Positions 1 to 5,671 of a DNA stretch of 6,539 bases are shown piece after piece; positions within the stretch are counted from its first letter, which is position 1; the number at the start of each line of letters is the position of its first letter. This DNA is from Desulfobulbaceae bacterium UBA5628 (lineage in GTDB: Bacteria; Desulfobacterota; Desulfobulbia; Desulfobulbales; Desulfurivibrionaceae), in assembly GCA_002421565.1 (NCBI GenBank), contig DIKC01000146.1, forward strand, positions 323 through 6,861. Direction: 5' to 3'. Below the pieces are notes generated by a model, which worked only from the letters and a program-made list of their open reading frames with translations, ran no database searches and was not told where the DNA came from. The position numbers and the translations under genes were made by a program.

Positions 1-764
1 TTATGGGGCGCGGCCTGATGGCAATCGGTGCAGCTCACATGGTTGTTTCCGCCGGGTGAGGCGACCATGGCATTGCCCTTGATCTGGTGCTGATCGGTCT
101 TGTGGCATTCCTGGCAGCTGAAATTAAGCCCGTCCACCCCCATGTGAACATCCACCGAGGCCGGGTTGGTCGGGGTTTTGGAATCGATATCGCCATGCTT
201 GACGTTGTCGCCGCCACCGCCATAGCCGTGACAGGAGACGCAGGCAGCCTTGTTGGGCGCCCCTACCCGCTGGGCCACTTTTACCAGATCGGTCTTTTTC
301 TCATCCAGCTTGGGATTGCCGGTGTAGCCAAAGGGCATGCCGGCGGCGGGCGGCGCTTTTTTGTAAGTGCCGGTGGTGTCGTGACAGACCAGGCAATCAA
401 CCCGGCTCTTGTCACTGAAGTCGAACGAGGCGTCCTTCCAGCCGTAGCCGATATGGCAACTGGTGCAGCGCGGCTCGTTGCTGTCAATGGCGATGCAGAA
501 GTTGTTGATGACGTTCTTTTTGCCCCGGTCGATGGTCCCCTTCCCTTCTATCTCCTGGGGGAGGGACCAGGTCCAGTGACTGGTTTTCATCACCGCGATC
601 GCCGCATCTTCGTGGCATTCCAGGCATTTTTTGGTGACATCCATGGGGGTGGCAAAGGGACCGCTGATTCCCTGATGCGCCTCGTTGGCACCGGCCGATC
701 CTCCGCCGGCCATCACCAGGGCCGAGGCAGCCAGGATGGCCTGAAATTTTGTTTTCCTGCTCAT
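1..764 (-). CDS. Octaheme c-type cytochrome, tetrathionate reductase (OTR) family, 3' end missing
   Basis: A secreted multiheme cytochrome c; 254 codons are visible and the frame is still open at the left edge. The start is ATG at 764, with a strong GGAGG eight bases upstream. Residues 1-26 form a Sec signal peptide: basic RKTK, a hydrophobic stretch, and a likely cut after A26 (SAGA|NEA). Six CxxCH heme sites are visible: CLECH 47-51, CTSCH 100-104, CLVCH 124-128, CVSCH 175-179, CQECH 217-221 and CTDCH 245-249. The segments TSHWTW (61-66), NNFCIAI (87-93), GYGWKD (106-111), DTTGTYKK (129-136) and GGGGDNVKHGD (182-192) match what I remember of octaheme OTR proteins. Two more hemes would be expected beyond the edge. 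Characterised Shewanella OTR is periplasmic and reduces tetrathionate, nitrite and hydroxylamine in vitro; its physiological substrate is unsettled, so the reaction here is inferred. The gene stands apart from the upstream operon, with its own promoter region. Confidence 0.9.
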   Translation of the reverse strand, partial: MSRKTKFQAILAASALVMAGGGSAGANEAHQGISGPFATPMDVTKKCLECHEDAAIAVMKTSHWTWSLPQEIEGKGTIDRGKKNVINNFCIAIDSNEPRCTSCHIGYGWKDASFDFSDKSRVDCLVCHDTTGTYKKAPPAAGMPFGYTGNPKLDEKKTDLVKVAQRVGAPNKAACVSCHGYGGGGDNVKHGDIDSKTPTNPASVDVHMGVDGLNFSCQECHKTDQHQIKGNAMVASPGGNNHVSCTDCHQAAPH

Positions 765-769
765 GATTC

Positions 770-777
770 TTCCCTCC
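770..777 (-). promoter_or_regulatory. Shine-Dalgarno of the cytochrome gene
   Basis: GGAGGGAA on the minus strand, with the GGAGG core eight bases before the ATG at 764. It fixes the start of the cytochrome just ahead of a clean signal peptide. Confidence 0.85.
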
Positions 778-840
778 GTGCATGGTTTAATTGTTCGGTT
801 GACCCGTACCGAGCAAACCGCTTCCCTGCGGCCTGTTAAA

Positions 841-855
841 GCAAAAGGCGGGCCA
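841..855 (-). promoter_or_regulatory. Sigma-54 (-24/-12) promoter of the cytochrome gene
   Basis: The minus strand reads TGGCCCGCCTTTTGC, one mismatch from the sigma-54 consensus TGGCACG-N4-TTGC. The invariant GG and GC have the correct 10-base spacing, and the base before it is T, as preferred. Transcription would begin near 829, giving a leader of about 65 bases before the cytochrome ATG at 764. Sigma-54 promoters need an ATP-dependent enhancer-binding activator, usually bound 80-200 bases upstream, which would fall at about 910-1030 in the AT-rich part of this spacer. No activator gene is in the window. Confidence 0.75.
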
Positions 856-883
856 ACTTGATGCAGGGCTGATCGGGTGGCTT

Positions 884-912
884 GTTTTAGCGGAACAACA
901 ACGAACAATCAA
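884..912 (-). promoter_or_regulatory. Possible sigma-70-like promoter upstream of the cytochrome
   Basis: On the minus strand TTGATT (912-907) and TAAAAC (889-884) are separated by exactly 17 bases; each hexamer matches the sigma-70 consensus at four of six positions. Transcription would start near 877 and read toward the cytochrome. It lies directly upstream of the much better sigma-54 site, so it may be a basal second promoter or chance in an AT-rich stretch. Confidence 0.25.
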
Positions 913-1054
913 GCAGTTGTAAAGAGAAGAGCAGGAAGGCAGGAGCCGCGCCCGGTTAAGCAAAATTATTTGCCGGGGTTGGTTGCCAAAAGCGGGCGAT
1001 ACTTACAACTAATTGAAATTACGAAATATTGATGTCAGCAAAGAACCTTGTCGC

Positions 1055-1068
1055 GCAAATAAATTTGC
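1055..1068. repeat. Perfect 6-bp-arm palindrome just past the operon end
   Basis: GCAAAT-AA-ATTTGC is a perfect inverted repeat with a two-base centre, 14-27 bases after the stop of the PP-loop gene. Next to it, 1067-1076 holds a short GCCG/CGGC dyad. Neither is followed by a run of T on the minus strand, so a classic intrinsic terminator is not supported. A protein-binding dyad or a weak 3' hairpin are the alternatives. Confidence 0.3.
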
Positions 1069-1081
1069 CGGACGGCCCTAA

Positions 1082-1828
1082 TCAACTCCGGCCGGGCGGG
1101 AAAACCAGGGCCGCTTCGCGGATACGGCCGTGCAGCTTATGCTCCAGGTACTCGGCGGCCAGGGGGATCATGTCGTCGAGATAGGCGCCGATCTCCTTTT
1201 CGGTGGCGGTGGTAAGGGTCTGGCAGAAGAGGCATTTGCGTTCGCCGCCACCGGTGGAGGGCAGGCCGAAATCCTCCAGCACCTGGCGGGTAATCATCTT
1301 ATCGTCGAATTCCTCAAAGACCGGAAAAATGGTGCGCACCCCGAAACGGTCGGAAAAGGCGGCGATTTTTTCCATGAAAATCGGGGTCTGCTCCGGGTAA
1401 TAACCTTGGCGCTTGGCATAGCCGGTGGCCAGACAGGGGATAAAATGCTCGGTGCAGTAAAGAATGGCAATGGTGTGCATGGCCAGTTTGCAGGCCACGC
1501 AAACCAGATTTTTGCCCTGGTAACGCGGCATCAGTTCCTCGAAGCGGTCGAGCCACAGGCCCTGAAAAAGCCGGCCCATATCCAGTTCCACCATCTCGGC
1601 CTCCGGCGGAGCGGCGGGTGGCGGCATCCTGGCGGCGAGAATCCGGCGGGCGGTTTCAAAACGCCGGCGGGGAAAATCATGAAAACGGCCCATGCCGTTG
1701 AGCATGTGCACCAGATGAATCTTGACCGGCCGGGGCAATTCCGGATGGCGGCCGCTGGCGGCCAGGGCATAGAGGGCCAGGGAATCGGTGCCCCCGGAAA
1801 AGAGAATGGCAAGTTCCTGTTTATCCAT
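1082..1828 (-). CDS. PP-loop ATP pyrophosphatase with two CxxC pairs (ThiI/MnmA/QueC-like), function unknown
   Basis: A 248-residue cytoplasmic protein of the adenine nucleotide alpha-hydrolase (HUP) superfamily. The N-terminal LAILFSGGTDSLALY contains the PP-loop SGGTDS at 11-16, which binds ATP and lets such enzymes adenylate a substrate. Two cysteine pairs follow, CVAC at 110-113 and CLFC at 199-202, with further cysteines at 125 and 132. LVCVACKLAMH recalls the mid-protein CxxC of tRNA thiolases, and LATGYAK (133-139) recalls their conserved TGH-type segment. The pairs could bind zinc or an iron-sulfur cluster, or relay sulfur. The C-terminal zinc-cysteine signature of QueC is not visible, so QueC is unlikely. 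The ATG at 1828 follows GGGAGG at 1834-1839, abutting the reductase stop, so the two are probably coupled. It is the last gene of the operon. The fold is well supported; the substrate is not. Confidence 0.85.
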   Translation of the reverse strand: MDKQELAILFSGGTDSLALYALAASGRHPELPRPVKIHLVHMLNGMGRFHDFPRRRFETARRILAARMPPPAAPPEAEMVELDMGRLFQGLWLDRFEELMPRYQGKNLVCVACKLAMHTIAILYCTEHFIPCLATGYAKRQGYYPEQTPIFMEKIAAFSDRFGVRTIFPVFEEFDDKMITRQVLEDFGLPSTGGGERKCLFCQTLTTATEKEIGAYLDDMIPLAAEYLEHKLHGRIREAALVFPPGRS

Positions 1829-1833
1829 GTCGG

Positions 1834-1839
1834 CCTCCC
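1834..1839 (-). promoter_or_regulatory. Shine-Dalgarno of the PP-loop gene
   Basis: GGGAGG on the minus strand, five bases before the ATG at 1828 and directly abutting the TAA stop (1842-1840) of the preceding reductase gene. It supports both the chosen start and translational coupling. Confidence 0.7.
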
Positions 1840-2484
1840 TTAAACGCGGTTTTTTCGCACCTGATAATGACAGAAAAGCTCACCGCTCACGGCTTGGCGG
1901 CAGGAGAGCAGGATCAGATCAAGGAAAGGATCGCCCAGGGGCTGCTCACCGTCGATCAGGGAGGCGGCTTGCCGGTTGCCGGACAATTTGGGGGTGATGG
2001 TGACCAGCAGTTCATCCACCACCCCTTGCGCCAAGGCGAGAAAATTGAGCCGGCCGCCCCCTTCCAGCAACAGGTGGCGCACCCCCCGCCCGGCCAGATG
2101 CTCCAAGGCCGCAGCCAGGGAAAGAGCGCCGTCCGCGACCTTGGGCAGGGCAATCACCTCGGCCCGCTCCCCGGCCTTTGCTTGCAGCCCGGCCGCCAGA
2201 TCTTCCCCGGTAAAAATCAGAGGCCGGGGATGGTGACCAAAAAGCCGCCGCTCCCACGGCAAATCGCCGGAGGCACTGATCACCGCCCGAATCCGCTTTG
2301 GTGGCAAAACTCCTTGCGGGCCGCGCATCTCCGCCTCCCCCTCGCGCAGGGTGGCGGCTCCCAGCAGGCTGGCATCGGTGGCGGCCCGCATCTCCTCCAG
2401 CCAGGCCCGATCCCCGGCGCTGCCCATGCTGCCGGGGCTGATCCGGCCGCACAAGGTCATGGCCGCAATCAGGGAAACTTTCAC
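1840..2484 (-). CDS. Stand-alone RibD C-terminal-type (DHFR-fold) reductase
   Basis: A 214-residue protein spanning one RibD_C domain, with no deaminase domain. Family features are MKVSLIAAMTLCGRI (1-15), the segment around residues 25-44 with DRAWLEEMRAATDASLLGAAT, LLLEGGGRLN at 138-147 (the NADPH-site LLxEGG motif), and VDELLVTITPKLSGN (156-170). Family members reduce ribosylamino-pyrimidine phosphate in riboflavin synthesis or act as DHFR-like reductases. Two usual RibD_C features are altered: the Asp of SLDG is Cys12 (TLCG), and the DxP segment after the DAxxxGxxT motif is absent. Canonical riboflavin synthesis is therefore doubtful. The start is GTG at 2484, overlapping the der stop as GTGA, with AGAAGG just upstream; this implies coupling to der. 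The next gene begins 11 bases after the stop. The fold is confident; the substrate is unknown. Confidence 0.85.
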   Translation of the reverse strand: MKVSLIAAMTLCGRISPGSMGSAGDRAWLEEMRAATDASLLGAATLREGEAEMRGPQGVLPPKRIRAVISASGDLPWERRLFGHHPRPLIFTGEDLAAGLQAKAGERAEVIALPKVADGALSLAAALEHLAGRGVRHLLLEGGGRLNFLALAQGVVDELLVTITPKLSGNRQAASLIDGEQPLGDPFLDLILLSCRQAVSGELFCHYQVRKNRV

Positions 2485-3854
2485 GCCTTCTCTCTGGCCG
2501 GGGGACGGGTTCTCGGTTCGCGCTTGCGTTGCCGCAGGAGCAGGCGCGGTTGAATCTGATCCAGACCCAGTTCCTCCCGGAAGCGGTTGCCCAGGTAGCG
2601 CAGATAGGAAGCCGGCACCGCCTTGGGATTATTGACAAAGATCACCAGGGTCGGCGGCCGGGTGGCGACCTGGGTGATGTAGAAAAATTTCAGTCGCTTA
2701 CCCTGTTGCATCGGCGGCGGGTGGGCGGTAACCGCCTCCTCCAGCAGCCGGTTGAGACGGGGGGTGGGGAATTCGCGGCTGAACTGGGCGTAAACCCGGT
2801 CGATCAGGGGAAAGAGCTTGGGCACCCCGTGGCCGGTAAGGGCGGACACCTGATGCACCGGGGCAAAGCCGGCAAAATGAACCGCCCGTTCCACCTCTTC
2901 CATGATGTGTTTCTGCAGCTTGCGGTCGCTCTTGACCAGGTCCCATTTGTTGACCAGCACCAGGCAGGCCCGCCCCCGCTCCAGGCCGTAGCCGATCACC
3001 TTGGTATCCTGTTCGGTGATCCCCTCCTCGGCGTCGATCAGAATCAGGGCCAGGTCGCACCGCTCCAAGGCGCTCAAGGCCCGGAGAACGCTGAATTTTT
3101 CCACCGGCTCGCGCACCTTGCCCTTGCGCCTGATCCCGGCGGTATCGATCAGCAGATAGTGCTTGCCGCCCCGTTCCAGAATGGTGTCCACCGAATCGCG
3201 GGTAGTGCCGGGCAGGTCGGAGACCACCATCCGCTCTTCCCCCAGCAGCCGGTTGACCAGCGAGGACTTGCCCACGTTGGGGCGGCCGAGGCAGGCCACT
3301 TTGATGGTTTCCGGCGGCAGTTGCTCGACCACCTCCAACGGCGGCAGGTCGGCGGTAATTTTATCGAGCAGGTCGTTGATCCCCAGGCCGTGGGCCGCCG
3401 ACAGGGGCAGAACGCTCTCCACCCCCAGCTCGTAAAAGGGCGGCAGCAGGCGGGCGGTCTGGCTCGGATCATCGACCTTGTTGACCAGAAAATGAACCTT
3501 TTTACCGGAACGGCGGAGGATATCGACCACCGCATAATCGTCGGGCAACAACCCTTCCCGGCCGTCGAGCAGGAGCAGAATCAGGTCGGCCTCGGCCACT
3601 GCCTGCCGGGTCTGTTCCTGGATCAGGCGGTTGATCGGCTGGGTGGAATCGCTCTCCAGGCCGCCGGTATCCACCAAAATAAAGGTACGTTCGTTCCAGG
3701 TCACCTTTTCGTAATGGCGATCCCTGGTCACGCCGGGGGTGGGATCGACGATCGCCTTACGCGCCCCCACCATCCGGTTGAAGAGACTGGATTTGCCCAC
3801 ATTGGGCCGGCCGACCAAGGCGACCAGGGGATATTGCTCGTGACCTGCTTGCAT
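2481..3854 (-). CDS. der: Ribosome assembly GTPase Der (EngA)
   Basis: An essential GTPase for maturation of the 50S ribosomal subunit, with two tandem G domains and a KH-like tail. Domain 1 has GRPNVGKSS at 15-23, PGVTRD 40-45, DTGG 62-65 and NKVD 125-128. Domain 2 has GRPNVGKSS at 190-198, PGTTRD 215-220, DTAG 237-240, NKWD 302-305 and SAL 337-339. The C-terminal domain covers about 355-440, including FYITQVATRPPT and the YLRYLGNRFRE segment, and ends in a basic Arg/Lys-rich tail (441-457). I prefer ATG at 3854 (457 residues), which has AGGA seven bases upstream and lies four bases after the kinase stop. An in-frame TTG at 3878 would add eight residues but overlaps the kinase gene and has no visible ribosome site. 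The end overlaps the next gene as GTGA. Length and motifs are complete and typical. Confidence 0.97.
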   Translation of the reverse strand: MQAGHEQYPLVALVGRPNVGKSSLFNRMVGARKAIVDPTPGVTRDRHYEKVTWNERTFILVDTGGLESDSTQPINRLIQEQTRQAVAEADLILLLLDGREGLLPDDYAVVDILRRSGKKVHFLVNKVDDPSQTARLLPPFYELGVESVLPLSAAHGLGINDLLDKITADLPPLEVVEQLPPETIKVACLGRPNVGKSSLVNRLLGEERMVVSDLPGTTRDSVDTILERGGKHYLLIDTAGIRRKGKVREPVEKFSVLRALSALERCDLALILIDAEEGITEQDTKVIGYGLERGRACLVLVNKWDLVKSDRKLQKHIMEEVERAVHFAGFAPVHQVSALTGHGVPKLFPLIDRVYAQFSREFPTPRLNRLLEEAVTAHPPPMQQGKRLKFFYITQVATRPPTLVIFVNNPKAVPASYLRYLGNRFREELGLDQIQPRLLLRQRKREPRTRPPAREKA

Positions 3855-3858
3855 GATT

Positions 3859-4899
3859 TTATCCTGTAAGGTTGACAACTTGAGTAGCCAGACGGCGCAG
3901 CAGCGGAAAACGGTCGCCTTGCGCGGAACCGTTCAGGCGGGCCGCCAGTTGCCGGGCCGCCGGTTGAATATAGGGCCGGAAAAAAGATTTCTGCTTCTGC
4001 TGCGATAAAAAGGCAAAGGCCCCCAGAATCTGCAAATTGCGCTGAAGGGCAAGATAAAAAAAGCCCTGCCGAAAAGCAAGGGGATCAAAGCCGGGCAGTC
4101 GCCGGGCCGCCTGCTCCTGGTAATAGGCAAACAACTCCTCCCACAGGGCCTGGGGCAGGGACGCGTAGGGGTCGTCCAAAAGGGAGGCGAGATCATAGGC
4201 CAGCGGCCCCAGGCGGGCGCCCTGAAAATCGATGATCCGCACCCGGCCATCCTTGAGCATCAGATTACGGCACTGGTAGTCCCGGTGGAGGACGAAATCA
4301 GCCGGTTTACTTGCCGCCAGTTCGGCCAGATCCTCGAACTCGGCGGCCAGCCCGGCGGGCATGGCCGGAAGATTCAGGCAATCGCGGCCCAAGGCCTGGT
4401 AAAAATAACCCGACTCCCGGGCCAGCATCAGTTGCCGGTCGTAGCTGGGGGTGTCCCAGCAAGCCTGTACCGGAAAACCGGGCCGGGCCTCAATTTGCAA
4501 GCAAAGCAGGGCGTCGATCGCCTGGCGGTAGAGGGCCGGAAGCGTCGCCAGCGTACTTCCCGCTTCGCCGAGCCGGTGATGGAGGAGGGTGTCGCCCAAA
4601 TCTTCCATCAGCAGGGCGCCGGAGGCAGGATCAAAACCGTAAATCTCCGGCACCGGCACCCCGGCGGCCTGGAAATGGCGGCCCAGGGCGTGGGCGGCGG
4701 CCGCCTCGGCCAGGGCCTTGGGGGTTGCCTCGCCGGGCAGCACCGCCAGCCGGGTTTGGCCGTTGCTCAGCCGGCAGCGAAAAAAAAGGCGGTCGGAACC
4801 GTCACCGGCCAGGCGGCTGAAGGTCAGCCCCGGCTCGTCCGCCAAGCCGGTCCGGCCCAGCGCTTCCCTGATCGCCGGAGCAATGGAGTCAGCCGCCAT
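3859..4899 (-). CDS. Aminoglycoside phosphotransferase-fold sugar kinase, AmgK-like
   Basis: A 346-residue cytoplasmic kinase. The N-lobe includes LAGDGSDRLFFRC (30-42) in the nucleotide-loop position, and LLMEDLGD (97-103) is the hinge region. The C-lobe has the Brenner-type catalytic loop HRDYQCRN at 205-212 (Asp207 as base, Asn212) and the metal site IDFQGARLGPLAYDLASL starting at 223 (Asp224). The IDFQ..xxGPxxYDLxSLL wording closely resembles AmgK, the anomeric N-acetylmuramate/N-acetylglucosamine kinase of cell-wall recycling, rather than drug-resistance enzymes. The gene overlaps the upstream MurU-like gene by 11 bases; AmgK and MurU act in succession (MurNAc to MurNAc-1-P to UDP-MurNAc), so the pairing supports the role. 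The start is ATG at 4899, with AAGGGGG just upstream. The exact sugar is inferred; another hexose or heptose kinase remains possible. Confidence 0.8.
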   Translation of the reverse strand: MAADSIAPAIREALGRTGLADEPGLTFSRLAGDGSDRLFFRCRLSNGQTRLAVLPGEATPKALAEAAAAHALGRHFQAAGVPVPEIYGFDPASGALLMEDLGDTLLHHRLGEAGSTLATLPALYRQAIDALLCLQIEARPGFPVQACWDTPSYDRQLMLARESGYFYQALGRDCLNLPAMPAGLAAEFEDLAELAASKPADFVLHRDYQCRNLMLKDGRVRIIDFQGARLGPLAYDLASLLDDPYASLPQALWEELFAYYQEQAARRLPGFDPLAFRQGFFYLALQRNLQILGAFAFLSQQKQKSFFRPYIQPAARQLAARLNGSAQGDRFPLLRRLATQVVNLTG

Positions 4900-5662
4900 T
4901 TTCGCCCCCTTGGTGCTCCCTGCCCTGCCCCAAGGATCCGGCCAGAAGCAGGGTTTGCTGCAACCGCTGGTAATCAGCCGGAGTACCCATGTCGAGCCAG
5001 AAATGATCCTTGACCACCAGGGCCCTTACCCGGCGGCCCTGGCGGATCAACTCCCGGTACCAGTCAATGCTGTTATAAAAAATTCCCGGCGGAATCAAGG
5101 AAAGCAGGGCCGGATCGATCACCTGAATGCCGGTAAAGGCGAGCATCCGGGGCCGGCCGTCCCCCCTCCCCTGCTCACTGTTGCCGAAACCGACAATCCA
5201 CTGGTCCGCCGCCATTGCCACGTTGTTGAAGCGGGGGTAGTCGTGGAGCACCAAAGTGGCGTCGTTGCCGGCCGCTCGATGCTGGGCATAAACCCAGGCG
5301 TAATCAATGGTGTGCAGAATATCGCCGTTGGTCACCAGGGCCGGCTGATCGCCGAAATGGGGTTGGGCCAGGCGGATACTGCCGCCGGTGCCGAGCTTTT
5401 CCTCCTCCATTTGCAGGATCACGTCCGCTTCTTCGGCCAGCAATTCCGCGATCTGCTCCCGCAGATGCCAGGCATTGACCACCACCGGGGTCAAACCGGC
5501 CCGGCGCAGATCATCCAGCAGCCAGAGCAACAGGGGGCGGCCCAGGACCGGGAAAAGCGGCTTGGGCCGGGTCAGGGTGTGGGGCAGCAACCGGGTGCCC
5601 AGCCCGGCGGCCAGGATCATGGCCGGGCAAGCAGCCGGATGGCGGTGCGTCTGGTTGCTCAT
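4889..5662 (-). CDS. Sugar-1-phosphate nucleotidyltransferase, MurU-like
   Basis: A 257-residue nucleotidyltransferase of the NDP-sugar pyrophosphorylase family. The signature MILAAGLGTRLLPHTLTRPK covers 15-34 (GxGTRL plus Lys34). GTGGS at 91-95 binds the base, TNGDIL at 111-116 carries metal-binding Asp114, AFTGIQVIDPALL (175-187) contacts the sugar, and WLDMGTPADY at 222-231 carries the second metal Asp224. There is no left-handed helix domain, so it is not GlmU. The compact size and the FTGIxVxxPALL wording fit MurU, which makes UDP-MurNAc from MurNAc-1-phosphate. It starts nine bases after lpxI ends. No good ribosome site precedes the ATG at 5662, which suggests translation is coupled to lpxI. 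The overlapping downstream kinase is the expected partner. A glucose-1-P or mannose-1-P transferase is the alternative. Confidence 0.82.
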   Translation of the reverse strand: MSNQTHRHPAACPAMILAAGLGTRLLPHTLTRPKPLFPVLGRPLLLWLLDDLRRAGLTPVVVNAWHLREQIAELLAEEADVILQMEEEKLGTGGSIRLAQPHFGDQPALVTNGDILHTIDYAWVYAQHRAAGNDATLVLHDYPRFNNVAMAADQWIVGFGNSEQGRGDGRPRMLAFTGIQVIDPALLSLIPPGIFYNSIDWYRELIRQGRRVRALVVKDHFWLDMGTPADYQRLQQTLLLAGSLGQGREHQGGENGG

Positions 5663-5671
5663 GGGGCTGGC

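Larger units (their letters stand above)
765..1081. other. Intergenic regulatory region between PP-loop gene and cytochrome
   Basis: A 317-base stretch without a convincing gene. It is AT-richer than the surrounding genes, especially at 890-1070. It contains the cytochrome promoter elements and ribosome site, plus several short inverted repeats: ATTGTTCG 790-797 with CGAACAAT 902-909, AGTTGTAA 915-922 with TTACAACT 1003-1010, and the palindrome at 1055-1068. I see no convincing stem followed by a T-tract for the operon that ends at 1082, so termination there may be Rho-dependent or leaky. No tRNA or riboswitch fold was recognised. Confidence 0.6.

Noticed and set aside
484..783. Minus-strand frame starting at 783, near the cytochrome start
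   Set aside because: It overlaps the cytochrome in the wrong frame, its start lies upstream of the good ribosome site, and its product is basic and featureless.
87..839. 250-codon plus-strand frame opposite the cytochrome
   Set aside because: The minus strand in another frame gives a signal peptide plus six CxxCH heme motifs; the plus-strand product shows no motifs and runs into the promoter region.
953..985. Second sigma-54-like site (CCGGCAAATAATTTTGC region, minus strand)
   Set aside because: GG and GC are one base too far apart for a -24/-12 promoter, and it is farther from the gene than the well-formed site at 841-855.
1055..1080. Intrinsic terminator after the six-gene operon
   Set aside because: The dyads have short stems or two-base loops and no T-tract follows on the minus strand, so I list only the palindrome.
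1130..2553. Plus-strand frames opposite the PP-loop and reductase genes
   Set aside because: They are shadows; the minus-strand genes have clear family motifs, ribosome sites and tight spacing.
2529..3869. 446-codon open frame on the plus strand opposite der
   Set aside because: It is the antisense shadow of der, made possible by high GC and codon bias. The translation has no recognisable domain and is rich in Gly/Gln/His, while the opposite strand encodes a full Der protein.
3855..3878. Longer der start at TTG 3878
   Set aside because: It would overlap the kinase gene by 20 bases and has no ribosome site, whereas the ATG at 3854 has AGGA at good spacing right after the kinase stop.
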